A DNA stretch of 64,000 nucleotides from Trichaptum fuscoviolaceum (taxonomy: Eukaryota; Basidiomycota; Agaricomycetes; Hymenochaetales; Trichaptaceae): positions 1,302,001-1,366,000 of the forward strand of contig CAJSYZ010000011.1 in assembly GCA_910574455.1 (NCBI GenBank), given 5' to 3'. The translations under genes and the position numbers were made by a program. Of this stretch, positions 12,192-23,051 are shown one piece after another. The notes under the pieces were generated by a model that saw nothing but the letters and a program-made list of their open reading frames with translations, searched no databases and was not told where the DNA came from. The first letter of the stretch is position 1, and every line of letters begins with the position of its first letter.

Positions 12192-15100
12192 ATGTCGCAT
12201 ACTCCTCAGCAGAACACGTCTCAGCCTCAGCGTCCTGGAGATCAGTCTGTCATGGTAGATCTGTTTGGCAATTCTCCACTCACAACGATCACTGAGCTTG
12301 GTGCCACCGGACACGCCACACCACATCGCCCAGCCACTCCCTCGTTTGCTAGCTCGCCTAAGAATCCGTTCAGGCCCACGGTTTTGTTCCAACAACCGCA
12401 GCAACCTGCACCGCAACAGGATTATAGGGATAAGGAATTGGCTCCTGTCCAGCTACAAATGCTAGACGAAGAAGGCTCCAATTTTGTCGACTGGCTCTCT
12501 ACCTTGCAAGTCTTCATGGAGTATCAAGGTGTATTTGGCGTTGCTTCTGGTGCTGAACCTGCCCCTCTGGACCCTGTGGCTAAAGCTCAATGGCTCAAAA
12601 AGGACCTTCTTGCTCGTGCTCAGTTTGCCCGCAACATTCCTATCACGCTATTTGGCCAAATTAATAAATCCAGCTCTGCCTCCATCTTAGCTGAATTACA
12701 GGAACGCTTCTCACAGCAGAAGGACATGCGTTACACCATTACGCTCACTCAACTCCACAATAAGCGTATCGGTCCAAACGAACGTATGTCTACGCATATA
12801 GCTGAACTACGCAAACTACGTGCTGCATTCCTTAATTCTGGTGGACTTCTGGAAACTAGTCAATGGCGCATGATAATCATGATGTCTCTGACCGGTGAAT
12901 GGTCGGTTTACAAAGCTCAATTCTCTAACGTTCGCTCGCCTGAGGACATGATCAACACCCTCTTGCTTGAAGAAGTTCGTTTAGATGATGAACGCGGTAT
13001 TAAGACCATTGCTGAAGTCAAAGAGACGGCCCTTAAATCTCAAGCCAACAGCTCCTCTAATTCCCGTGCCAACTCTCGTTCCCGATTCCGTTGCGAACAC
13101 TGCAACGTACAAGGTCATACGAAAGATCGATGCTATTACCCTGGCGGTGGCGGGACCGCACCATCATCTTGGACACCACGTTCTGAGATTCTTGAGCGCA
13201 TAAACCAGCGCCAAAATCACGCCCAGCCTCAACCGTCGGCAAATATTGCAAACAACACTACGACCACCCACACTGCAGCTGTTGCGTCTCAAATTTCCAC
13301 CAGTGCCACTATTTCTGAGATTTTCGATGGCTCTCCTCATTATGCCTTCGTTTCGACCGCCTCATATTCTCAAGAATCGGACACCTTCATTGTGGATTCT
13401 GGCGCAAGCTCTCACATGGTCTTTGATCGCTCTATTTTGCACGAATTCACCGAGTTTAAGCACCCACAGCACATATCCACTGCAAAGGCCGGCGATCCCT
13501 TACTTGCTACTGGTTTCGGATCTGTCCGAGCGAAGTTTGATTATCAAGGGTCCATCACCAACGTGACCCTGATTAGCGTTTTACTCGTCCCTGATCTGGA
13601 CGTTAATCTGCTATCTGTGAGCAAACTCGTGGATGCGGGGATAAAGCTTAATTTCTCCATCGATCACTGCACCCTCTCTTTGGGAAATCATATTTTCGCC
13701 GCAGCGCACAAGGATGGCTCACTATACAAAGCCAACTTATACGTTCACGATCATTCGAGTCTAATCAGCTCCTCTATAACGGATATCACTCAAGATCTCA
13801 CGCTGTGGCACAGACGACTGGCGCACATTTCTACGCGACGTATACAATCCTTGGTCGATAATGAAGCTGCAACTGGCATTCGGTTGAAAGGTCACAAGTC
13901 TGTCGGACGATGCGAGCCGTGCATACTAGGTAAACAGCATGCCACCCCAAGTCCATCTGCAAACTCCTTTGCTACCGCTCCCTTCGACGTCATTCACTCT
14001 GATATTCAGTACTTCATATCAGAGTCATTCAGCCATGCGAAATATGCGCTCATTTTTGTTGACGAGCACTCGCGGCACACGTGGATCTTTCCCATCAAGG
14101 AGAAAACTGGTGCTGCCGTTCTCGACATATTTTCAACTTTTGACACTATGGTTGAAACTCAGCAATCAAAACGTGTAAAGGCGTTCCACTCTGACAACGG
14201 AGGAGAGTACTCTAATGTGGCTATGACTGACTACCTCAAATCTCGCGGCATCGATCATCGTCTTATCGCCCCACACCGCCATGAGATGAATGGGCTCGCA
14301 GAGCGCATGAATCGCTCAATTGCAGACGCTGTTAGAGCTATGCTTCAAGACGCCGGCCTACCCAATATTTACTGGGCTTACGCGGCAACATACTTTGTTG
14401 ACATCCACAATGTCATGCCAAATGCGTCATCTGAACCTGGCTCTACTCCTCACCAGCTTATCTATGGCACCAAGCCTGACGTATCTCATCTTCGAGTCTT
14501 CGGCTGCACTGCATACGTGCGCGTGCCACCCGAATTTCGCAAGAAACTCGACCCCAAATCCCGCAAAGGCGTGTTTGTCGGCATATACAACGATGCCGCC
14601 TACAAAATTATGTTGCCCTCTCGCGAGATTATCAAGTCGAAAGATGTCATATTCAATGAAGTGCGCAACTCTCAACCACTCCCACCGACTAATGATGCAT
14701 CGTCCTCAATTGTGCCACCCGTTGCACCTCCCTCCGATTCCATCGCTAACTCGCGTCCTCGACGAGCAGATCACACCTCTTCCACTCGCCTTGAAAGCAT
14801 TCGACAAGAGACAGCTTACGAATATATGGATAACCCTATCAGGGGGAGTGTCGCATACACACAGCGGCGCACTATCGGTGGTCACCTAGTGCCACTCACT
14901 ATGGCCGAGGCCCTTAAAGGTCCAGACGCCGCACAGTGGCTCAAGGCTGGTCAATATGAGCTTAACATGCTCAAGCAGCACGACGTCTGGAATGAAGTCC
15001 CTCGACCAATCGATACTCACGTTATCAAAGGCAAATGGGTCTTCAATATCAAACAAGATGCTAACACCCCCCTGATATTTCGTGCCCGCTGGGTTGCTCG

Positions 15101-16460
15101 AGGAGACTCTCAATTGCCTGATGAGTTCGGTGAACTTCACGCAAACACTGGCGATTTCAACATAGCTCGTTCATTCTTTGCTATATGCGCGGCCGAAGGT
15201 GGAATGCTTAGCACGATCGATATCAAGTCTGCTTACCTTCATAGCCCGCTTGACCTTGCAAAGCCCATCTATGTCGAGTTCCCAACAGGCTTCAGCCCCT
15301 CAACACCTGATTCCGTATGTGAACTCAAAAAGGCACTCTACGGACTTCGCCAAGGCGCTCGTGCGTGGCAAGATGAGTTCTCCAACACTCTTGGTCACTC
15401 TGGTTACAAGCCTCTTATATCCGCGCCTTCCGCTTACCGTCAAGTCGATGCTCAGGGCGAATGCCTCATGCACACCCACGTAGACGATTGCAATGCTATT
15501 TGTTTCTCCACAGTGGACTCACCCGTCTCTCGTCTTCAGCGCTTCGAGGCCGACATAGCAAAACACTACGAGTTCTCCAAGAAGGATCTTTCGGCTCCAT
15601 CTCGGGTACTAGGCTGGGATCTTTCCTTCGACCCTAAAGGCAGCATTATTCGAATCTCAGTCACTACAAAGATTGAAAACATGGCTCTCAAATATGGCCT
15701 TCAGGATTCCAATCCGGTAGCCACTCCGATGGCCGAAAATGCTCTCGCCATGTTCCAGGATGATGATTCCGAACCCTTCGAGGACCCCCCCTTTCCTTAC
15801 GCTCAAGCTGTAGGAGAACTCCTCTGGTTAGCTATGAACGCGCGCCCGGACATTTCGTTCTCGGTCATCGCTCTCACTCGATTCCTCAAAGCACCAAAAT
15901 TGATCCACTGGTCTGCGGCTAAGCGTATAATTCGCTATCTTCTTGGCACAAAGTCCCTGGCCCTCACGTACTCGAAGGCTTCCTCGTCTGAGCCCCGTCC
16001 TATTGGGTTCTGCGATGCCGACTGGGCTAGAGACCCCCAAGACCGGAAGTCTGTATCTGGTTTCGTCTTCATTTTTGCGGGTGCTGCAATTACCTGGAAG
16101 GTCAAGCGACAATCGGTTGTGGCCTTATCCACTGCAGAGGCCGAGTACCTCTCAGCTTCTCTTGCCACTCGTGAAGCCATATGGTTCTGGCAATTTTTTG
16201 AAGAAATCGGTCGACCTTACTCCAAACCCCTTCAAATATTCGTCGACAATCAAGCTGCCATTAAGATGAGCAACAATGCGGTCTACCAGAATAGGACTAA
16301 GCATATCGATATCGCCGCTCATCATCTTCGAGACGAGTGCCACTCCGAACGTGTTGTCTTGACGCATATACCCGGCTCTTCTAATCCTGCGGACATTTTC
16401 ACTAAACCCCTCCCTCCCATTCTTCACACTAAATGTGTTGTTTCCCTTGGTCTCCTTTAA
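12192..16460 (+). CDS. Copia Gag-Pol polyprotein
   Basis: Single uninterrupted frame; the first ATG is at 12192, giving 1422 residues (the frame opens further upstream only through a TTG). Order of domains: Gag with SNFVDWLSTLQVFMEYQ; zinc knuckle RCEHCNVQGHTKDRCYY (CX2CX4HX4C); aspartic protease IVDSGASSHMV; integrase with an HHCC zinc finger (LWHRRLAHIS...CEPCILGKQH) and the catalytic core with DIQ and HSDNGGEYSN; reverse transcriptase with IKSAYLHSPLD, LYGLRQGARAW and the catalytic box HVDD, where copia elements normally have YVDD; and RNase H with FCDADWARD, STAEAEYLS and FVDNQAAI, ending NPADIFTKPL. Integrase before RT is the copia order. No stop or frameshift was seen, so it could be autonomous. 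Confidence 0.97.
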   Translation: MSHTPQQNTSQPQRPGDQSVMVDLFGNSPLTTITELGATGHATPHRPATPSFASSPKNPFRPTVLFQQPQQPAPQQDYRDKELAPVQLQMLDEEGSNFVDWLSTLQVFMEYQGVFGVASGAEPAPLDPVAKAQWLKKDLLARAQFARNIPITLFGQINKSSSASILAELQERFSQQKDMRYTITLTQLHNKRIGPNERMSTHIAELRKLRAAFLNSGGLLETSQWRMIIMMSLTGEWSVYKAQFSNVRSPEDMINTLLLEEVRLDDERGIKTIAEVKETALKSQANSSSNSRANSRSRFRCEHCNVQGHTKDRCYYPGGGGTAPSSWTPRSEILERINQRQNHAQPQPSANIANNTTTTHTAAVASQISTSATISEIFDGSPHYAFVSTASYSQESDTFIVDSGASSHMVFDRSILHEFTEFKHPQHISTAKAGDPLLATGFGSVRAKFDYQGSITNVTLISVLLVPDLDVNLLSVSKLVDAGIKLNFSIDHCTLSLGNHIFAAAHKDGSLYKANLYVHDHSSLISSSITDITQDLTLWHRRLAHISTRRIQSLVDNEAATGIRLKGHKSVGRCEPCILGKQHATPSPSANSFATAPFDVIHSDIQYFISESFSHAKYALIFVDEHSRHTWIFPIKEKTGAAVLDIFSTFDTMVETQQSKRVKAFHSDNGGEYSNVAMTDYLKSRGIDHRLIAPHRHEMNGLAERMNRSIADAVRAMLQDAGLPNIYWAYAATYFVDIHNVMPNASSEPGSTPHQLIYGTKPDVSHLRVFGCTAYVRVPPEFRKKLDPKSRKGVFVGIYNDAAYKIMLPSREIIKSKDVIFNEVRNSQPLPPTNDASSSIVPPVAPPSDSIANSRPRRADHTSSTRLESIRQETAYEYMDNPIRGSVAYTQRRTIGGHLVPLTMAEALKGPDAAQWLKAGQYELNMLKQHDVWNEVPRPIDTHVIKGKWVFNIKQDANTPLIFRARWVARGDSQLPDEFGELHANTGDFNIARSFFAICAAEGGMLSTIDIKSAYLHSPLDLAKPIYVEFPTGFSPSTPDSVCELKKALYGLRQGARAWQDEFSNTLGHSGYKPLISAPSAYRQVDAQGECLMHTHVDDCNAICFSTVDSPVSRLQRFEADIAKHYEFSKKDLSAPSRVLGWDLSFDPKGSIIRISVTTKIENMALKYGLQDSNPVATPMAENALAMFQDDDSEPFEDPPFPYAQAVGELLWLAMNARPDISFSVIALTRFLKAPKLIHWSAAKRIIRYLLGTKSLALTYSKASSSEPRPIGFCDADWARDPQDRKSVSGFVFIFAGAAITWKVKRQSVVALSTAEAEYLSASLATREAIWFWQFFEEIGRPYSKPLQIFVDNQAAIKMSNNAVYQNRTKHIDIAAHHLRDECHSERVVLTHIPGSSNPADIFTKPLPPILHTKCVVSLGLL

Positions 16461-16548
16461 ATTCCCTTTTAATTCCCTTCCACATACTCTATTCCTACTT
16501 TCATAACCACACACACTCTATTCCTACTTTCTTTACCGCACATTCGCT

Positions 16549-16557
16549 GAGGGGGAG
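16549..16557 (+). other. Polypurine tract
   Basis: GAGGGGGAG immediately before the right LTR, the expected plus-strand primer site. Confidence 0.8.
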
Positions 16558-16813
16558 TGTTGAAGTATATTATGCACTTTCCTATTTCAGCTCATGTTAC
16601 ATAATCATTTTGTATCAGTCCGTTTCACTCCCTTTTATTCGACTCGAAATCCTGTCTGCCACCTCAGTTCTTCTTCCACGAACTGAGGTGAGCATCATCA
16701 TTTGATCATGTATTTTCTCTTATTGATTGTAGAATAGCTTGATATTTTAGGTACATATTCTACAATATAAGTTCTTCTTCCACGAACTGAGCTTGATATT
16801 TTAGAACTCAGCA
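16558..16813 (+). repeat. Right LTR of copia element
   Basis: 256 bp, identical to the left LTR except for G at 16784 (A at 12094). It ends 53 bp before the NBS1 start codon, so any LTR promoter activity would read into NBS1. Confidence 0.96.
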
Positions 16814-16866
16814 AATATACTACCGGTCAACACCCGTTCAGTTTCGCTCGCAGGCGATAGTTAGTG

Positions 16867-19800
16867 ATGTGGGTAATTGAGGGCCCATTTGACGGCGTAG
16901 AATCTGGAGTGCTTCCAGAATTCAGTGAGTAATATCTACAATCACTGCTATTCTTTCTTACTCACACAGACAACCACAGAACCGAAGCTTTTGAAGCCAG
17001 GCCGTACCTATCCTATTGGGCGCAAGTCCAAGCATCCTCTACAACTCATCATCAACCATCCTAAAGTCTCACACGAACATGTAACGTTTGCAGTCGGGGA
17101 TCACTCAGTGGATGATACTGTATGTCCGATATGAGCACTTACTCTTGGTTCAAATTTCCTGAGCTCCGTGTAGTCGAACCCCGCGAAGATTCCGACATTG
17201 AAAATCTTCAATCACAGGCCCAAGATGATTCAATTTGAAAGAAATCGCACAAGAGTGATAGTGAATCCGTCTATGGAGGTCGAGCTGCAGCATGGAGATT
17301 ATATTGCTTTGGTTTCTGGTGTATATGTCAGGTAAGTATTACCTTGGCTTGCTAGATTCTCATCTTATGTGCGACTCAGAATGATTTGGCGCCCTGTCTG
17401 CTGCCTCGTGCCTGCTAAGCTTCCTTCGATCCCTTTCCACAAATGTGCCGCGATAGGTGAGGCCACATTCTGTAGCCTAGTGCACAGCCTAATTCTTGTA
17501 GGCATTAAGATTGTTGCATCGGTGCTTCCCGAAGTAACACATCACCTTGTAACAATGTTGAGCGCGACATCTGCGGTTGTCAGCACGACTCTCATACCGG
17601 CACAACTGGTAAAACCTGACTGGCTTACAGAGCTTCTTCGACTTGGAGACGAGCCGTACGATATTCCTCAATCACAGGCCATAGAACCGGACCCTACACA
17701 GTCTCGTTCCGCTTTGGAATATGAACTTACTCTGCCTTCTGAGACGAAATACCGCCCGCCTTTCTCGCCAACTCTTCCGCCCGAACTCAAGACACTGAAG
17801 ACTTGGGAGCCAAATCCAGACCGTCAAAACCTGTTTAACGGCTGGAGATTTGTCTTAATTGGGAGAGAATTAGATACTAACACTCGTGCGGTTGTGGAAA
17901 GAGGAGGCGGAGAGTACGAGGCTTTCGATGTATCCGGCGGCCCTATAAGATTACAGCAAACTCTGGAGCGAAATAGAAGGAAGGCAGAGAAGGGAATTTC
18001 GGTTATAGGTGATGCAGAGACGTTGAAATTTGCTGCTGCGGATAGCTGGAGTTCATTGGAAGATGTATTGAGAGAGTACGTGAATGATCATATAGATTTT
18101 AAACTTAAGTTCGAATTTATTTTATAGGTCCTCATTGCGTCTGATTAAGCTTTCGGTTCTGCTTGAAGCTGTACTCTACATTGATATATCGCGTCTTGAA
18201 TCAAACAAAGGCGTTGAGAGTCAACGTACGTATCTTCTATTGAGGAGAACACAAGCACTTGTTCACAGACCTAATGTAGCATCATCCGTAACCCCTCAAG
18301 AGTCAATCATTGACAATAATGTTCAAGAAGAGGGTAGTTCCCGCCGCAGGCCTCTTCGGAGACGTGTCACGCCGGCCTCGCGCGCTACTTCGACACCGCC
18401 AGAACCAGTTGTACCTGTGCCAGTCGTTGAACCAGCAGTGTCAACACCTGTTGAGCAAGACTCACGTCAAAGCGAGGAACCGGAGGTAGGCCGACGGAAA
18501 GTAAGTCTAGCATTGATTATCCATCTATAATTGTTCATTTTCTCATCTTTCATTAGCCTCTAGTGAGACGTGTCAAAGCTTCGCGAGCGATCCTCGGCGT
18601 CGATGACCCTTCCTTCTCCGACATCCTCCCTCCTGACACACTCTCTTCAGTCGATCCTGCTCCTCCTTCTTCATCAATCGCAACACCAGCCATCGTCGAC
18701 CTCTTCCCTCCTACACCAGCCGTTGGTCGCCCTTCCAGGCTGAAGCGCCGTACACGCGATGATGCACCTCTGAACCCTATCCTCGCTGGGCTTGAGAAAG
18801 AGCTCGCAGAAGCCGATTTACCGCAGCCACCGCTGAAGAAATTCAAGGCGCTATTTGACGAGACGGATCCGGACCGCATTTCCTCTCAGAATCCGTCAGT
18901 AGGCGGTCTTATGTACAGCGGCGGCATCATTGAAGAAAGCCAGCCATACTCCCAACGGAGAACAGAGACTGCCCAAGGTGTGCCTTCGAGTCTCGGAGCC
19001 GTTCTCGAGGAGGAGGAAGAAAGCGAGAGTGCTGCTGGGCCCGCACCGCCCAAACCTGCCGGTGCAGATATTGAAATGTTGGATATTCCGGAGTCACAGA
19101 TAGGAGCTAGTTCCAAACCTGCCAGTAAATCTTCGAAGCCTATAAAGCCGTTAAGCAGCACTCAGGCACAACAAAGTAGTCTGCCGCCGGAAAAGATCCA
19201 GGGAAAGTCGAGCAATGGTGCAGCACCTGGCAAGCCTGATACGGACGCCGCGTTCCTCAAAGCGCTTGCCTCGACCAAGCGGGGAAAAAAACATGAAGAT
19301 AATTTCGACCGGGAATTTAATAATCTGCGTATCTCGAAGCCCGACTTGGACCATGAGCAGCAGGCTGAAGACTATGCAGTCCTTGCAGACTTTGGGGACG
19401 AGTCTAACGTCCGCGGCAACTTCATGGTCATCATGGAGATGGACGTTCCTGAGCATAGGACCAACAGTCGCGCGCAGAGTAGCGAGGCGGAGAGGCCATG
19501 CTGGAGGGGAAAGCCAGATTTTAAGGCTTTCAAGAAGGTCAGTACCTCAGGCAGTTGGTGTGGTATGGTGTGGTATGGTTGCTGAACGAATAAACAGAAA
19601 AACTCCCATCGATCACAGCCCAAGGTTGAATTAGTTGTCGATGATGAAAACGACTACGGGATGGGTTCAGGTCTGTTTGTCTTCGCCGTACAAGCAACTA
19701 ATACTGATGAATGCTGATGACCACCCTTACCACTACAGCATACTGGAAGGATGGCTCTCAAAGTCAATCGCAGTCTCAAGGCGAACCTTCCCTTGGGTTC

Positions 19801-20382
19801 CTACAGCCCAGCCAGTCGCAGAATCGAGGCTTCCTCCAGCCACCCTCCCAAGCCCCTGCCCCGAAGTCCGCAGGCTCTTCGAGTCGAGGAATAAGAAGCC
19901 AGAGTGTTGCACGATCCACGCGCGCAGCTTCACAAGAACCGGCGCGAAGAGGTCGCAGCCAAAGTCGAGGCGTGAAAGCCGAGTCCGAAGTGAGCGACTT
20001 CGAAGGAATGGGCTCGAGTAACAAGGGGAAGGAGAGGGCGAGCCAGAGGCCCCAGGCTAAAGGGAAAGGGAAGAAGGAACAGCCGCTCTTCCTTGACACT
20101 CTGGACGAGGAAGAAAACGAAGCTGCTGCAACCCTCGATGGCCTTGGTCCCGAAGAGTTGGAAGAGATCAACCTGGACATAGATGCAGACGAGGATGATG
20201 AGGATGAGGATGAAGAAATGGGCCAGACACGTCGTGCACCTGCACGAAAAGCGCCTTCCAGGGCTCAGTCTACTGCTTCTCCGGCAAAGAGAAAACGAGC
20301 TGCTGCAGTTTTGGACGATGACTCCGACACCGGAATGACCTTTAGGGGCTTTTCTGGGAAGAAGAAGGCACGAGCGAAGTAG
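16867..20382 (+). CDS. NBS1: Nibrin-like protein of the MRN/MRX complex
   Basis: Regulatory subunit of the Mre11-Rad50-Nbs1 complex, which senses DNA double-strand breaks and activates ATM/Tel1. The ATG at 16867 opens MWVIEGPFDG. A first intron at about 16928-16971 leads to the FHA domain: YPIGRKSKHPLQLIINHP and KVSHEHVTF, with the conserved Gly-Arg and Ser-His. After VYVR and WRPVCCL come a tandem BRCT region (about 17510-18240; VKPDWLTELLRLGDEPYDIP, NGWRFVLIGREL, RGGGEYEAFD) and a long low-complexity middle. Near the C terminus, KPDFKAFKK followed by KNS matches the Mre11-binding motif. The end TFRGFSGKKKARAK follows an acidic patch like the Tel1/ATM-binding tail. It has many introns, not all borders of which are fixed. 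Confidence 0.87.
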
Positions 20383-20738
20383 CTTTTGTATTGATCTATT
20401 TCATCATTTATCTTTATGAACTACGATATCAAATAACTTTTATGGATATGATGGACCAGCCTTCAAAGCAAGCATCTAATCTAAACCCGGTCTAATAGTA
20501 ACGAATACAACACAGCAAATACAACAATATTACGGGGGCAAATAAGTTATCGATGCGATAGGCGGGAGGGATGTCATACAAGAAGCAAAGTGTGAGATCG
20601 GCGGAAACTGTGTGGGATACAGAAGACCAGAGCATGGAAAGCAAAACATCGAAGCAGCAGTGTACATCATGATAGCGCACAAAACACCAGGACAAAATAA
20701 TTGAAAGTACGCAAAAAGGGAGGGAACAGGTCGCCCTT
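20383..20738. other. Convergent 3' spacer
   Basis: About 355 bp between the 3' ends of NBS1 and the minus-strand membrane-protein gene. I see nothing in it. Confidence 0.5.
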
Positions 20739-23051
20739 TCACGTGGACCTGCTCGACTCTCCTACACTCGGAGTGCCCCTGACTCGACGTCCGCCTTTGC
20801 TTCTGTGCCTTTTATGCAGGTCGCTCGCCGTCTGGGTGCTTTCCAGAGGTTCGGCCCGAGACTTCGAACGCGCCCGAGGTGAGATAGGCGGTTCGCTGTC
20901 ATGATCTGGGATTTCATTGACCCCTTCAGCTGCTTTAGTGCGTGCCTGCAGCTCGATAGGCGCGCCTGCGCTCTCCAAATCACGCTCCTCGTCCGGGCTC
21001 GCTGGAGTGATGCTATGGAAAGACAGTACAGCTTCCGCGCCCGAGTGCGTCCCGCTCGAACTCGTCCCCGTCCCCGTCCCCGCGGTGCCTCCGGAGCCAA
21101 CCTGGCTCTTTGCGGCGGCAGCGAAAGAAAGGTCAGCACGGGTATGTGTGACGGACGCATCCGAGTCGAGGGCATGCGCCCGAATATGGAGAAGAACACG
21201 CGTGCAGAGAATGCTATGGAGGACTCGCTGTGGCCTAAGGTAGATTGAGAGTAAAGGTTGTCAGCGTGTAATTACTTGACACTTCGTTGTAAGTATGAGA
21301 TGCCCTACGTTGTCAACCAATTTGCAAAATTTGGCTGTAGGGAAGTTCGTTAATCCTTAGTCTATTTTACTCGGAGATATAGCAATGGATTCGCCTACCG
21401 GGGCGGCAACAGCAATGAGCAGGTTTACTATGGCGAAGGCTGAGCCGAAGTTAGCTCAAAGAATCGCAAAAGAAGTTATTAAATCGGTAGGAGACAAACC
21501 TAGCAGATAGACATAATACAGTAATCCTACATTCGTATCAGCATCACATAACAAAGGAAATGGTAATATGGAATTACCATCTCTATACATCCGAACTAAG
21601 AGTGCTGATTGGGTTTGTCGGTCTACATATATAAGACAAGTTAACCCATATCCTTTCTGAGCTAGAATGATAGGGAGAGGAGAAGGAAGAGGCGACATAC
21701 GGTGTTTCCACGCCCGAAGCAAAGTCAGACCCACAATCACTGTTAGCGTTCTGTCATCAGCAAGCTGTTCTCGGATTCTCGGAGGGATGGCGGAAGGGAG
21801 GTGTGGGAGGATAGGGAAGACAAAAAAGCATACACACCAGTCTCGCTGACAATCAACAGCAAGAACGCGATGAAAACGATGGAGCTGGAGCTTTCGGTCT
21901 TCGTGCATCCTATATCTGCTGCGGCATCTGCACGTCAACATGAAGCAGGGATCACAATCATCAGGTTCCATCTTTTCGAAGGACGAAAGAAGTAATCTCA
22001 CAGGCAAAGGAGTCGACTTCCAGTTGAACGATAACAATGCTGGGTATGTAGACCGCCTAAGGGAATAGCCGCAGTGAATATTAGCTTCAGTTACCCTCCG
22101 GTGCGGGAGCAATGCACTTACAATCACATCGATGATGAGGATGATGAGGATAATTCGACTAAGTGGGCTTCCGCCCCAAAGGGCATACGTCCGAATCATC
22201 AATATTACTGTGTAGTCGGTTGACGGTCAACCTGAGTTCGTAGCACAAGAAAGGAAAGGAGCTCACGCTCGGAAAACATGATCCCGACTACAATTAACCC
22301 TGAAGAGCAGTAGATCCATTCGTCAACCAAACTGAAATTTGACCAATCTCGGCATATGGACGCACATGTTACGGCTTTGAAGCCTAGTAGACACTCCTAT
22401 AATACGATAGGAATTTGTCAGAATCGCGAATTCATCGAAGGCAGTCGAAGGACATGTCATACTCGGTCGGTGTTCTTCCCAAGCAATACTACGGCTCAGA
22501 AAGTCAGATTCAGAGAGCATTGAGACAGAAGAAACTAATGTGACACACAGTGTAGGGATAGGAACGTATCGACGAAGGGTAGGTAACGGTTGAGGAAGAA
22601 AAGAACCTTCAGTAGAAAGACATTGAGTCCACCGCCGGACAAGCAATCACAGTCCAGGCTCACTTTTGCGTAAGTCCATCTCGAAGGCCATACAAGCTGC
22701 ACCTATTGCTCCAGTGTGAGTCCTAACTGCGTTTAAGCAGAATGTGTGCTTTCGCGTATATACCTCGTCCTCTAGCGTCACGAAGAAAACATCATATACC
22801 TGTAGGGTGGTCAATTTGTTGCTCCGAAAGGGTCAAAAAACATGGACGCAGACTTACGAGTAAAGTTCCGAAAGCAGCTGCATGAAAGGAAATAATCCAT
22901 TAATCCAAATGGCACGTCGGAATCAGCTACCAGATGAGACGCACCAATAGTGCCTCCAACAAGATCCTGTTTGTTACCGGAGCAAGTCAATTACAGGTCC
23001 GGCCTTTCTTTACCAAGCCACACCACTCACAATACCTCCAATAGTTGTCAT
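20739..23051 (-). CDS. DUF6533-like seven-helix membrane protein (second copy)
   Basis: Minus-strand multi-exon gene. The likely ATG is at 23051, and small exons spliced by eye give GAAFGTLLVYDVFFVTLEDE (22968-22760), the family's YD-x5-6-EDE motif. The next exon (about 22635-22550) reads LLKVLFFLNRYLPFVDTF, a very typical DUF6533 segment. At about 22200 MIRTYALWGGSPLSRIILIILIIDV matches the family's R-x-YALW region. The last exons (about 21240-20739) are a hydrophilic cytoplasmic tail rich in Ser, Thr and Ala, ending VGESSRST. Exons between 22120 and 21240 are not resolved. It is unrelated in position to the member at 2377-4405, and function is unknown. Confidence 0.68.

Larger units (their letters stand above)
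11863..16818 (+). mobile_element. Complete Ty1/copia LTR retrotransposon
   Basis: The element occupies 11868-16813 and is flanked by a 5-bp target-site duplication AATAT (11863-11867 and 16814-16818). Two 256-bp LTRs start TGTTGAAG and end ACTCAGCA. A primer-binding site, one uninterrupted gag-pol ORF and a polypurine tract lie between them in standard order. The single LTR difference (12094 versus 16784) and the intact ORF indicate a recent and possibly still mobile insertion. It lies in the intergenic region between DPH3 and NBS1. Confidence 0.97.

Noticed and set aside
20762..21199. Arg-rich minus frame beginning MFFSIFGR
   Set aside because: Another frame of the same exon fits the C-terminal tail of the second DUF6533-like gene better (Ser/Thr/Ala-rich, continuous to 20739).
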